NCBI RefSeq assembly: GCF_030867145.1 | Contig: NC_134417.1 | Span: 6,611,577 to 6,675,576 of the forward strand | Length of the DNA stretch: 64,000 nucleotides | Direction of reading: 5' to 3' | Origin: Opisthocomus hoazin | Lineage: Eukaryota > Chordata > Aves > Opisthocomiformes > Opisthocomidae | Part shown: positions 22,001-31,300 of the stretch, one piece after another | Layout of the letters: each line of letters opens with the position of its first letter | Position numbering within the stretch: position 1 is the first letter of the stretch | The notes under the pieces: model-generated | What the model saw: the letters and a program-made list of their open reading frames with translations, nothing else | Told to the model about the DNA's origin: nothing | The model's database searches: none | Translations under genes and position numbers: made by a program

Positions 22001-25000
22001 CTCCCTACGAACTCCCAGCCCCAGTGACACCGGGCAGACCCTTTGCCTCTGCCGTGGGAAAGGTGAGGGTGGCAGAGGCCGATACCTGCATCCATCCCTG
22101 CAGCAGCGGGCGATGGCGCTGAGTCAGGGCTCCCGCTCTCCTCTCTGCCATCTGAGCTGAGCCCTGCCGGGCTGGGGAGCTGCAGGCGTCCCCGGGCTGA
22201 GGGTCAGTCGTCAGCTTCCCTGTGCACTGCATGGCATCCCTGTGGTTTTGGGGGTGTGGAGGGAGAGGTCCTGCTTCCTCTCCAAGCTGTGACTTTGTAC
22301 CCCATCACCCCTGCATCCTTGGAGGCTTTGCTGGTCCCCTGTGCCGTGCTGCGCTGCCAACCAGGGCAAGGGAGGTTACAGCTTTGCTTGCGGCCTCCTG
22401 GATGCTCTTTGCTGCGACGATGGCAGCCGATCACTGGCAGCAGGGTGTCCACTTTGGGCACGGGGCTGGACATGGCAGCCCAGCAAAGGCCATGCAGCGG
22501 GGCCGTGGAAACCCTCAGGATGCGCCTGCAGCAGGCGAGCATCCCTCCCTGACGAAGTGGGGTTCGGCTCCAGGCGACCTTCGAGCTATGTGGAGGGGCT
22601 GGCTGTGACCCCTCGGGAAGCGCCGTGCCAGCACGGGGCTTGGGTTTCACTCAGGAAGGGCAGAGGGACGCGGCTCGGAAATGGAGTAATCCCAGCCCGG
22701 CAGCTGGGACGGCTCCGGTTACAAAGCCAAATGGCGCACGGCCGGCCGAGAGGAGCCGGGCGCGGAGATCGCAGATCGCCTTTCAAGGTGCCGGAGGGCG
22801 AGGGGATGTCGCAGCACCCCCTCGAGATGCTCCCTTATCCACCACAGCCCATAGAGACCGTGCTGGGGCTCGAGCCGGCCGTGGTGGCAACCCAGAGCTG
22901 AAAATAGTGCTCCCTGCTGCCGAGCTCGGGGTTTAATCCCAGCCACGCAGGCAGATTATCGGCCGGCTGGGGCTGCGGAGTGGATTGGCTTTGCGTAAGC
23001 ACCAGCCCGGTGCAGCATCGCCTGGGCCCCCCTGCTCTGCCCCCCACTCCGGGAGGGATTTTTTGACTGGTTTTCAGAGATTTTACTGTTGTGGGGCGGG
23101 GTTTTTTTATTTCCCTTTCCCACTATCATCCAGTCATCCCCACTGTAGCTCTGGGCTGCTGTAGCCCACGGCACGCGGTGCATCGCAGCGATGGCCCACG
23201 TGCCGTCCTGCTCCCCAGCACCCCGCCGGGTCCCCATGGGATGAGCCCTTGTGGTGGCCGTGCTCCCGAGGCACCTTCACAGCCCACTGCGGGTGGGACA
23301 CGATGCCTTCCAGACCACCCCAAGACCACCCCGAGCTGAGGACACCGAGCCGGCATGGGGTCCCCGTCTGGGGTGGGCGCTGGCAGCGTGCCAGCAGGGC
23401 TGACCCACCAGCCCTCAGTGACGCTGCGTCCCTCTCCCACCAGGTTCCAGAGGCAGCTGTCTGAGCCCTGCCACCCCTTCCCGCCGCAGCCCAGGGTCCC
23501 GGGGGACGGCCGCCCCATCTACCACCGGCAGCTGTCAGAGCCCCTTGGCCCCACCGCCCCCCGCCCCGCTCAGGGATTCAAGCAGGAGTACCACGACCCG
23601 CTCTACGAGCACAGCGGCCCCAGCCTACCCGGCCCCCCTGGCCCTGGCTTCCAGCCCCCCATGGGCATCAAGCAGGAGCCCCGGGACTACTGCATTGACT
23701 CAGGTGGGTGCGAGCTGGGGGTCAGCAGCCGGGTGCTGGTGCTCGGGGGGTGTGGGTTATGCCAGTGGCAGCTCAGGGGCAGCAGCACAGCAGGCGCAGG
23801 GATGAGCCTTGGGCAGAGGGTGCTGCATCACCCCGGGGCTCCCACAGTGCCTGGCTGCTGCTTCGTCTGGGAGATGATCTCTTTTCTCCCTCCCCCCTCT
23901 TTTTTTCTGCCCCCATCTCTTTCCTTTCCAAAGCAGGAGGGATAGAGCAGACTTTTGCCAGATGCTGCGCGGCGTGGTCTGTGCCATAGCCGTGGTCTGG
24001 GGTGCCCTGTGGCACCCGACGGGTGCCCCTGCAGCCCTGGCCTGGGGCCAGCAGTGATTTCTGGCTGCTGGACCCCACCAGCATCACGGAAAAATCCTCT
24101 AATCGCCTTAGGACCTAAAAATACCCCGACCTCGGGATGGAGGGTGGCATGGCTGAGCAGATGGCAGGGGAGGCACGGCAACAGCTCCCTTCCCGTGGGG
24201 CCCAAATAACATGGTGAAAACCCAAGCTGACTTAAACCTTGCTCCCAGCACTCATTCCAGTGCCCCCCTCCCCGTAATCGCCCTTGTTTTCCCCCAAAGC
24301 TGGGGGTGGGGGCTGGGGGGGTTGCAGGATGTGCTCAGGGGAGAAGATGCTGCCAAGCGCTCGGTGGGACCCGTGGGACGTACGTCCTTAACACTGCCTT
24401 CTCCTGCCTTGCAGAAGTGCCTAACTGCCAGTCCTCGTACCTGCGGGGGGGTGTCTTCCCCAGCAGCCAAGACGGTGAGTGTGTCCCCGGCCCCTTCCCG
24501 CTCACGGACATCCCTGGCATGTCCCGTGCCATCCCTCGCTTGGGGCAGGTGGACCCCCCTCACAGCTGGCAGAGCTGCCGGGCACTGCCAAAGCACCCCC
24601 GAGAGCACCGCGGTGCCCGTGAGAGCCTCTGTGTGAGCAGTGCTGGCACCGCCGCTGAAAGCAGAGCCTCTGCCATGTGGCAGCCAGCCCCTGCAAGCGT
24701 GTGGCAAGGGCACGGCAGTGCCGTACCGCGGAGTCTGGGATGATGTGCTTGATGTAGCTGCTAAGAGGGTTTTGGTTCCCCCGTCTCCCTGGGGTGAGGA
24801 GGGGGACGCAGAGCTGCATGGGGCTCAGCTGTTGAGCCGGTGCAGTGCCACCGAAATACCTGGGGAGAGGGCTGCTCGTGGTGCTGGGGGATGGGGTGTT
24901 GGTGCTGGGTTGGCCAAGCCAGGGTTTTGTTGGGGTCTGGCCGGGGTGGTGGAGGGGCCCTGTGCTCACCTAGGGTGTTTTCCCCCTAGGATTTTCATAC

Positions 25001-27022
25001 GAAAAGGACACGCGATTGTATTTTGATGACACATGTGTGGTACCGGAGAGGCTGGAGGGTAAGAAAGTGGCCCCAGAGGAGGGCTGGGGAGTGACCAAGG
25101 CTTGTGGAGGGAGATTTGGGGCCAGGCTCCGCAGCGGCCAGCTTTTAAGGCCAAGCTGTGCTGGTGTGGTGCTCTTGAGAGCTGCTGAGCATCATCCCAT
25201 GTGGCTGCTTGGCATCACCGCCGTGCCTCATCCCTGCCGCCTGCTCCTCGCCTTGCCTGCAGCCCCATTCCCAGCACATCTCCCCGCGCCAGCCCTGGGG
25301 CCTGACCCTGCACGGGGGGTCCCAGCACCGGGGCGAGCCCCGAGTTGCTGCACGTGTCCCAGGAGAGGGGCAGCGCCGGGTGTCTAACCAGCTGTGTCTC
25401 GGTGCGGGCAGGTAAAGTGAAGCAGGAGCCCACCCTGTACCGTGAGGGCCCTCCCTACCAGCGGCGCGGGTCCCTGCAGCTCTGGCAGTTCCTGGTCACC
25501 CTCCTGGACGACCCTGCCAACGCCCACTTCATCGCCTGGACCGGCCGGGGAATGGAGTTCAAGCTGATCGAGCCTGAGGAGGTATGGGGGGTCCTGCCCC
25601 ACGATGGGGTACCCTGGGGATGGGACTGGGGCCGGATCCTGGACCTTCCTGTGCAATCACAGAATGGTAGGTGTTGGAAGGGACCTCTGTGGGTCATCTA
25701 GTCCAACCCCCCTGCCAAAGCAGGGTCACCCAGAGAAGGCTGCACAGGACCTTGTCCAGGCAGGTCTTGAATGTCTCCAGAGAAGGGGAGTCAATGCAGC
25801 AGTTGACGCTTGCGCTTGAAACGAGACACGTGTCTTGGTCTCTGGGCAGGTTTTGAGGACGAGAGGGGAAAAGCCAGCTGCCCATCTGCACTAAGCAGCT
25901 GTAGAAATTTGCCTTTCATCTCTTCCGCTGCCTCTCGGCGCAGCACGTGCTCAGCTCCCGGAGCCGCCGGCAGTCACCGGCCGCAGCGGCGTTGCCTCTG
26001 TGTCGCAGCTTGGGTACCTGCTGCTCGGCCATGGCTCCCTCGTCCCTCCCAGACTGCTCTGAGCCTTTGTCCTGGCTCCCGGGCAGCAGCTCCGTGCTGG
26101 CACGATGCCGTGCCGGAGCCATGCAGCTCTGCAGGAGGGTGACACAGAGGAAGAAGCTGTTTGGGGAGTAATTGAAAGCAGCTGCAGCGCCGAGCTGCGC
26201 ATTGTGGGTAATTACCCATAATATTTCTTATGCTGTGCATGGAAATTGTGGTTTTTTGAAGCGGATTTTTTGGCAGCCTCCCCTAATGAAATGTCTTTTG
26301 ATTTGGCCCCCGGTTTGTCGGTGGTGGTGTTGTGGCAGCCGGCGCTCGGAGCTGGAGCATGAATCACGGCAGGAGAGGAACTGCTCCAAGGCTGCAGTGA
26401 TGCTTTCCCCCCTGGCTGCTCCAGCCCCAGAAATGAACCCCTACCCGGCGTTTCGGTTGTGATTTCCCTTGAGGACACATGTCCAAGCCCCGGGTGGAGC
26501 CTTCACAGCTGTCTCCTTTCTCCCCCCAGGTAGCGCGGCGCTGGGGCATCCAGAAGAACCGACCGGCCATGAACTACGACAAACTCAGCCGCTCCCTGCG
26601 CTACTACTACGAGAAGGGCATCATGCAGAAGGCGAGTGACCCTGCTGGCACGGGGCGGGGGGGTGGAGGGTGTCACCGTCCCCCGCTGTCACCCCAGCAT
26701 CCCCAGGCCCTCCTAGCTCTGGTGTTGGTTGTGCCATGCTCGTTGTTCCCCAGGGGAGAAGGTGCAGGGCACCTCTCATGCTGCCTCCTCCTCCTCGCAG
26801 GTGGCCGGCGAGCGGTACGTCTATAAGTTCGTCTGCGACCCCGACGCCCTCTTTTCCATGGCCTACCCTGACAACCAGCGTCCCTTCCTGAAGACGGAGC
26901 CCGACTGCCCGGTGCCCGAGGAGGAGACGGTGCCGCTGACACACTTCGAGGACAGCCCGGCGTACCTCCTGGAGATGGATCCCTGCGGAAGCCTCCCCTA
27001 CGCGGAGGGCTTCGCTTACTGA
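15972..27022 (+). CDS. ETV5: ETS translocation variant 5 (PEA3-subfamily transcription factor), complete
   Basis: Nuclear DNA-binding activator of GGAA/T sites, acting downstream of FGF/ERK signalling. Exons: 15972-16016, 16134-16221, 16360-16407, 16502-16552, 21239-21368, 21511-21762, 23444-23703, 24415-24474, 24990-25058, 25412-25581, 26530-26631, 26801-27022. The sum is 1497 nt, i.e. 498 residues plus TGA (human ETV5 is 510). The start ATG has a strong context (A at -3, G at +4). Residues ~28-75 form the acidic transactivation domain, with VP-containing COP1-type degron motifs ([12 protein letters not shown]). Four consensus sumoylation sites are visible (IKRE, FKQE, IKQE, VKQE). The ETS domain spans ~356-436 with the recognition helix [13 protein letters not shown]. 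The C-terminus is [20 protein letters not shown] plus AY. N- and C-termini match ETV5 rather than ETV1 or ETV4. Two of its introns use GC donors. Confidence 0.97.
16134..16221 (+). CDS. ETV5: ETV5 coding exon 2
   Basis: Encodes [20 protein letters not shown] then ETDLAHDSE, the basic stretch leading into the acidic activation domain. Acceptor ttgcag, donor gtaggg. Confidence 0.96.
16360..16407 (+). CDS. ETV5: ETV5 coding exon 3 (GC donor)
   Basis: Encodes [16 protein letters not shown], the core of the transactivation helix. The frame into the next exon (A = G+CT) forces the exon end at ctgaag, so the intron begins gcaagt, a GC-AG intron. Confidence 0.95.
16502..16552 (+). CDS. ETV5: ETV5 coding exon 4
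   Basis: Encodes [17 protein letters not shown], the end of the acidic domain with two VP degron-like motifs. Acceptor ctttag, donor gtaagt; a 4.7 kb intron follows. Confidence 0.96.
16553..21238 (+). other. ETV5: ETV5 intron 4, ~4.7 kb
   Basis: Bounded by gtaagt and ttgcag. Contains purine- and pyrimidine-rich simple runs (about 17735-17778, 19766-19785, 19841-19860), a G17 run at 20178-20194, and an AT-rich block at ~20240-20520 with homeodomain-type TAATTA sequence. No coding exon recognised. Confidence 0.75.
20178..20194 (+). repeat. G17 homopolymer
   Basis: Uninterrupted run of 17 G in ETV5 intron 4. Able to form a quadruplex and prone to length error in sequencing. Confidence 0.8.
21239..21368 (+). 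CDS. ETV5: ETV5 coding exon 5
   Basis: Encodes [20 protein letters not shown], then [11 protein letters not shown] and YGDKCLYNC. Contains the sumoylation consensus IKRE. Acceptor ttgcag, donor gtaggt. Both ends were chosen by reading frame. Confidence 0.95.
21511..21762 (+). CDS. ETV5: ETV5 coding exon 6, Pro/Ala-rich
   Basis: Starts [20 protein letters not shown] and ends [15 protein letters not shown]. The middle is Pro/Ala/Gln-rich and diverges from mammals, with GC-rich third positions. Acceptor ctgcag, donor gtaagg. Confidence 0.95.
21763..23443 (+). other. ETV5: ETV5 intron 6, ~1.7 kb
   Basis: GC-rich; long chance open frames, but no exon matching ETV5 or another known gene. Confidence 0.75.
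23444..23703 (+). CDS. ETV5: ETV5 coding exon 7
   Basis: Encodes [16 protein letters not shown], a second RQLSEP copy, then [12 protein letters not shown] and [14 protein letters not shown], giving two sumoylation consensus sites. Acceptor accag, donor gtgggt. Confidence 0.96.
24415..24474 (+). CDS. ETV5: ETV5 coding exon 8
   Basis: Encodes [20 protein letters not shown]. Acceptor ttgcag, donor gtgagt. Matches the ETV5 segment after CVDS in mammals. Confidence 0.95.
24990..25058 (+). CDS. ETV5: ETV5 coding exon 9
   Basis: Encodes [20 protein letters not shown] then RLEG. Acceptor ccctag, donor gtaaga. The CVVPE motif just upstream of the ETS domain is typical of the PEA3 group. Confidence 0.96.
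25412..25581 (+). CDS. ETV5: ETV5 coding exon 10: start of ETS domain
   Basis: Opens with the sumoylation site VKQE, then [18 protein letters not shown] and [16 protein letters not shown]. Acceptor gggcag, donor gtatgg; phase 0 at its end. Confidence 0.97.
25582..26529 (+). other. ETV5: ETV5 intron 10, within the ETS domain
   Basis: Separates the two halves of the ETS domain. Contains an antisense CR1 3' tail near its 5' end; the remainder is unannotated. Confidence 0.8.
25655..25790 (-). mobile_element. CR1 LINE 3'-end fragment, antisense, in ETV5 intron 10
   Basis: Reads aatcacagaatgg, ttggaagggacctctg, catctagtccaacccccctg, ccaaagcagggtcac, and gaatgtctccagagaagg. This is the reverse complement of the avian CR1 3' end. 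About 135 bp, 5'-truncated as is normal for CR1, and inserted opposite to the gene. Confidence 0.88.
26530..26631 (+). CDS. ETV5: ETV5 coding exon 11: ETS recognition helix (GC donor)
   Basis: Encodes [20 protein letters not shown] then [14 protein letters not shown], including the DNA-contacting arginines. The next exon starts VAGERY in phase 0, so the donor must be AAG|gcgagt, a GC-AG intron. Confidence 0.96.
26801..27022 (+). CDS. ETV5: ETV5 terminal coding exon
   Basis: Encodes [20 protein letters not shown], then the acidic C-terminal activation tail with [14 protein letters not shown] and the end [10 protein letters not shown] before TGA. Confidence 0.97.
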   Translation: MAGERYVYKFVCDPDALFSMAYPDNQRPFLKTEPDCPVPEEETVPLTHFEDSPAYLLEMDPCGSLPYAEGFAY

Positions 27023-27510
27023 CTCGGCCAGCCGCCAGAGCCACGAGCACTAGCGCATCCACTTTGGGCAAATATGGTTTTGTAAAGAATATTTTTTGCT
27101 GTTCGTGAGGGGGGGAAAAAAAAACCAACAAACAACCCAACCCAAACAGGAAACCAGACGTGTGCGCACACGCAAATTGGAGGAATCTAAAACGCCTGGT
27201 GTGTGTCACTGCCGAAGTCCCACCCTCACTGTCCAAGGGCTAGTGCGTAGGACTGCCCGTGGCTGGCACCTCCCGCTGAGCACCGGTGCGATGTTTTGGG
27301 GCGATGGGAGCTAAAGACGCAGTCTCTGACCCAGGCCCCGTTCCTCGGCAGCGCCGCGAGGGCCGACGGCTCTAGCAGCGCCCCGGGACTGGGCTGAGCC
27401 GGCGTTGGCCGCCCGGCCAGTTGTCACGACAATCTGCTTTGCATCGAGCGCGATCCGCGTAGCTGCCTTGTGTGGTGGAAAGGGCTTTGATTTGCACAGC
27501 GGAGGGAGGC

Positions 27511-27526
27511 GGGGGGGGGGGGGGGG
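27511..27526 (+). repeat. G16 homopolymer in ETV5 3'UTR
   Basis: Sixteen consecutive G embedded in ggagggaggc...ccgcc. Would be transcribed in the ETV5 mRNA and could form an RNA quadruplex. Confidence 0.8.
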
Positions 27527-28590
27527 CCGCCTGGGCCAGCACCCCAGGGCTGATGTGCGCAGCATCCTACCCCAACCCCGAGGAGCCTTCTGCCTTCTTC
27601 CCGAACCAGCCCTCCCCACCCTTGTGATATAACCTGATAGAACGGTTTCGCAGCCCTCCTGGGTTGTCTCTGTGCCCCTCTTGCTCCTCCTTCCCCGCTC
27701 TGGCTGCGGGCCAGGGGTTGCATTTCAGTGGAGGAGACCCTGATACTATCTCCCTCTCTCTTTCTTTTTTTCTTTTCTTTTTTTGATGTTTTAAGGGTGG
27801 GGGAAAAAATGGGTTTCTAAACTGATTTTTGTAGATTTTTTTTGTATTTTATGACAAAGCTATTTTTTGCAGCCTGGCTGCTGTTCTTGGAGCCCCTGGG
27901 GATGCCCCTCTGGCTTTCCCCGGGGCATGTTGGCAGTGGGCAGCCCTCGGTGCCCACGGCTTATTGGGACAGCTGCTGAATTATCTGGTCCACTCCATTT
28001 CACCACTCGAGTCCTCTTTGCCCGGGGAGCCAGGGCTGAACCCCGGTGCCGGCTCAGCTGCGTTCCCCTCTGCTTGGCATGGCCTTGGAGCTGGGCTGTA
28101 AGGCTGCGGCGGGCAGGGACAGTGGGGTACCCCACCCCGTTTCTTGAGTACCCTGCTTCCCCCCAGCTCCTCCCTCCCCGCTGCGCCTCCTAACACTCCT
28201 CCACCACTCATATCCATACCTGCCTCTCCCCCACTGGCTACGTGTTTTTGTTGTAAATGCTGTATAGGAAATTTTTTTCTCTTCCTTAGTTAGCTTTGGT
28301 TGGATTTTTTTTTTTTTTTTTTTTTGACTGATTAATTCTTTTTTGGGGAAGTATGAAGATTAACTCTGGGTAGACTTGGTTGCTCTCTCCACGGTGGCTG
28401 CTGTGGCCTGTACCTGTGGGGAGCATTCGGTTACAGGAACCCCACCTGGGGGACAGGGTTTTAACAATTTTCTTGGTGTGGCACGTCTACAGTGCAGAAG
28501 GGGTTAATCTGAGGACTGATTTGAAATAATCTGTACTCGAGCAGGGCTATGTATCTCCTGCAAAGCTGCATTACATTCTGTACTGTGTAC

Positions 28591-28596
28591 AATAAA
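28591..28596 (+). promoter_or_regulatory. ETV5: Polyadenylation signal of ETV5
   Basis: AATAAA within tgtgtacaataaaggatc, followed by a T-rich ctttctgttcctccctgg downstream element. The context abruptly becomes GC-rich intergenic sequence afterwards. Confidence 0.85.
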
Positions 28597-28612
28597 GGAT
28601 CTTGCTTTCTGT

Positions 28613-31059
28613 TCCTCCCTGGCTGCCTGGGCCCCTGCTTTCCTGCGCCGGGGGATGTTGGCTGGGCTGGTGAGGGCAGAAGTGGTCCAGGGTAGAGCCT
28701 GTTGCTCGGAGCATGTGGGGCCACGTGTCCTTCATAGGAGCTGGGACCAGGTGGGGGTCAAGGTCACCAGGGCAGGCCTGCCCCCTCCCCAGCCCCCCTG
28801 CCCCCCAGGCTGTTACTCCTGGGTCTGGATGCTGCCACAGCTTTCACAAAGCTGTGTCCAGTGAGAGGATCCACTTGAAGCAGGGTTGGCTTCTACCCAG
28901 CAAGGTCCAATTTAATATTGCCCTCTTCCCAAAGGTTTCTATGTCTGTCCCCCTCCCTCTCCTCCCAAACCCAAGCCCCTCGCCAACAAGCAGGTCTAAA
29001 GCTGCTGATGGGGACCTCTCAGCGGTGGCACCTGGAGAGTAAAGCCCTTCCAGGAGCTCCGGCCAGTGGTTCCCCCAGCACTTACTGGCCCCTTTACTGG
29101 GCCGAGCAGGATCGCCACCAAGCAGCAGGGTCTGCAAAAGGCTGCAGGAGGTGGGTGGAGGGCAAGGGCTGCTCCACGAGGACTGGACTCAGTTGGAGGG
29201 TCTGTGTTTCCCCCGGCAGGCTGGAGAAAATCTCTAACACCCCAAAACTGCCTGGTCACAGCAGCCGCTGTTTTAGTTGGTCAAAGCAGGCTGAGCCAAT
29301 GTGTTCACCAGCTGCTGTCCCTGTGCAGGGTGGTGGGGTGATGCTGCTGGAGACACCGACAGCCCTTCTCTTGCAGGCTCTTTTCACAGCCCAGCCAATC
29401 TCCATCCCTAGACGTGGCAGTGGAGAGTTGCAAGGTCCTTACGTGCCACGATGCTCTCGTACACTGCACCTCACCTCAGTCCACGCCTGACTGCTAATAG
29501 GTCCTTGAGCTGCTCTTTTTCTGTTGTGCCTGAAGTATTGGGCTGAGCGGAGAAGCGTGGCTGTCTCCTAGCCCAGGCAGGGCGAGGCAGTGTCCCAAAC
29601 ACCTAGTAAAATCAATTCACCCAGCATGAACTGTCCAGGAGTTAAATCAGTTGCCCAGTCCCTGAAGACACCACCTCACACTCTCTAGTGAGCTTCATGC
29701 CACCAAGCCTTGGTGTTTTGGCAAGCAAGTCTCTAACTGATGCTCAGCTAGGCTCTCCTGCGTGGACAACAAGAAAAAGCTTTGTCCTCTGCCTAAGACT
29801 GTGAAAATCAAGTTGAACAAGAGGGGCTGCAAAAAACCTTGCTGGCAATCTGAGCTCCAGACGACAGTGCCCAGTAATCCCACGTCCATGGGGATTTCAG
29901 CAGACTGAGCCCTGGTGCTCAGGATGGAGCAAGGGGAAAATGGGGCCACCAGCAGCACTGCCGGCAGGCAGATGGCCCAGGGCGGCAGGACCTCGACCCG
30001 GTGGCACCGCGAGTGTCTGGGACCAGTGGTGGAAGGTGAGGATGAGCAGATAAGGCAAAGCTTTTCAAAGCCTTCATCGAGCAGCTTGTCACGCCGCCAC
30101 ACAAATCCTGGCTGGGGGGCCCCAAGAACATCCCACGGGCTGTGTTTGCCGAAGGGTGAGGACAGGAAAAGAGGCATTTTTCTGTGTTAGCCTGTCAGCA
30201 CAGGACAAAAGGGTTCAGTCCTCAGAGGGTTTGCTACCACACTGGCTTTTAAGAACTCAAGGCATCAAGAATTTGCTCCTGGTATGAGGCTTTTTCTCTG
30301 TGGAGAGGGGATGGAGCTGCCTTGGGTGCGCAGTCCCACTCATCCCCCCCTCCCTGAGAGTGAGGGACAAGCCACTGCTGCTCAGTGTCCTGCCTGCAGC
30401 CCCCGGGGAAGGGGACAAGCCCTCCCAGGCAGTTGCCAGGAGTGCGGGAGATGGAGGGAAAGAGGGTGGAAAAGCTTCCCTGCCCACTGCCTGCCCCATC
30501 AAGCTGCTCCCCTGGGGCACAGGGACAAAGCCCTCCTCAGCCATGCTCTGGTGAGCAGCGGAATGGGGAGCCAGGCCAGGGAGCACTGCTGCACCCACTG
30601 CTGCTTCCTTCCAGGATCAGGAACGGCCAGGGCCACCATCGCTCCATCCCCAGCCTTGGTCACCTCCTCGCACACCCCAATGCTGTCTGCCTCCTGCCTT
30701 CCTCCCCCTCCCCCCAGCTGCTGAGGAGGTTGAAGAGGAGCGAGCAGAGAGGATGGGAAGAATGCAGCAGCATTTTTGGGGAGAATTCAGCCATCCAGGC
30801 TGGGCAAAACCCTGCTGCTTGTCGTCAGCCTCTGCAACCCTCCAGATCACAGCTTCCGCCTCCCATGCAGGTCACAGGGTTGTAAGACCACCAGTGATTC
30901 AGGGTAAACAACAACCTGTGATACTGTGTAAGCAGATAATTAAATGGCAGGTGATGTTGAATGGGGATAAGTGCGGTTTTCCTATTTTCTTCTCTTTACA
31001 GTCTTAGCATGTGCACAAAGCCACTCTCTTGCTAGAACAACAGCTCAGTTTGACCAGAG
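28613..31059. other. Intergenic spacer after ETV5
   Basis: No gene or repeat recognised in this 2.4 kb. Confidence 0.6.
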
Positions 31060-31069
31060 AGTCCAAAAT

Positions 31070-31300
31070 CTGTTCAAATGAGAGGTGCATGTTTAAAATC
31101 ATTTGGAAAAGAGGAGCCCATAAAAGGGAGAGCATCATTATGGCTCTCTACGCATCCATAATTCAGGGAGTGCATTTCTGCTCTCCCTGTCTCAGAAGGA
31201 TATAGCTGCACTGGAAAACGTTCAAAAAGCAATAGAGATAGCCAAAGGTCTGCAGTGGCTCTTACACAGGAGTGTATAAATAGCCTAGCACTTCCGTCTG
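31070..31300 (+). mobile_element. Ancient CR1/L3-type LINE fragment (decayed RT 3' part)
   Basis: Translation shows SIIMALYASIIQGVHFCSP followed by CLRRI, a stop, then DIAALENVQKAIEIAKGLQW. This corresponds to the (LYxSxVRPxLEYCxQFWSPxLRxDIxxLExVQ) block of CR1-clade LINEs. It is far more diverged than the copy at 38.1 kb, so it was probably inserted much earlier. Boundaries are approximate. Confidence 0.6.

Larger units (their letters stand above)
27023..28612 (+). other. ETV5: ETV5 3'UTR
   Basis: From the TGA at 27022 to just past AATAAA at 28591-28596, about 1.6 kb. Holds an A/C-rich run (27116-27150), a G16 run (27511-27526), T-rich sequence near 27765-27845 and a T21 run at 28305-28325. 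The T-rich stretches make it resemble a regulated vertebrate 3'UTR. Confidence 0.8.

Noticed and set aside
15972-27022. Alternative identity ETV4 or ETV1 for the ETS gene
   Set aside because: The [12 protein letters not shown] start, the DRKRKFL segment followed by [16 protein letters not shown], and the [10 protein letters not shown] end fit ETV5, and the DGKG neighbour agrees. ETV1 would be next to DGKB.
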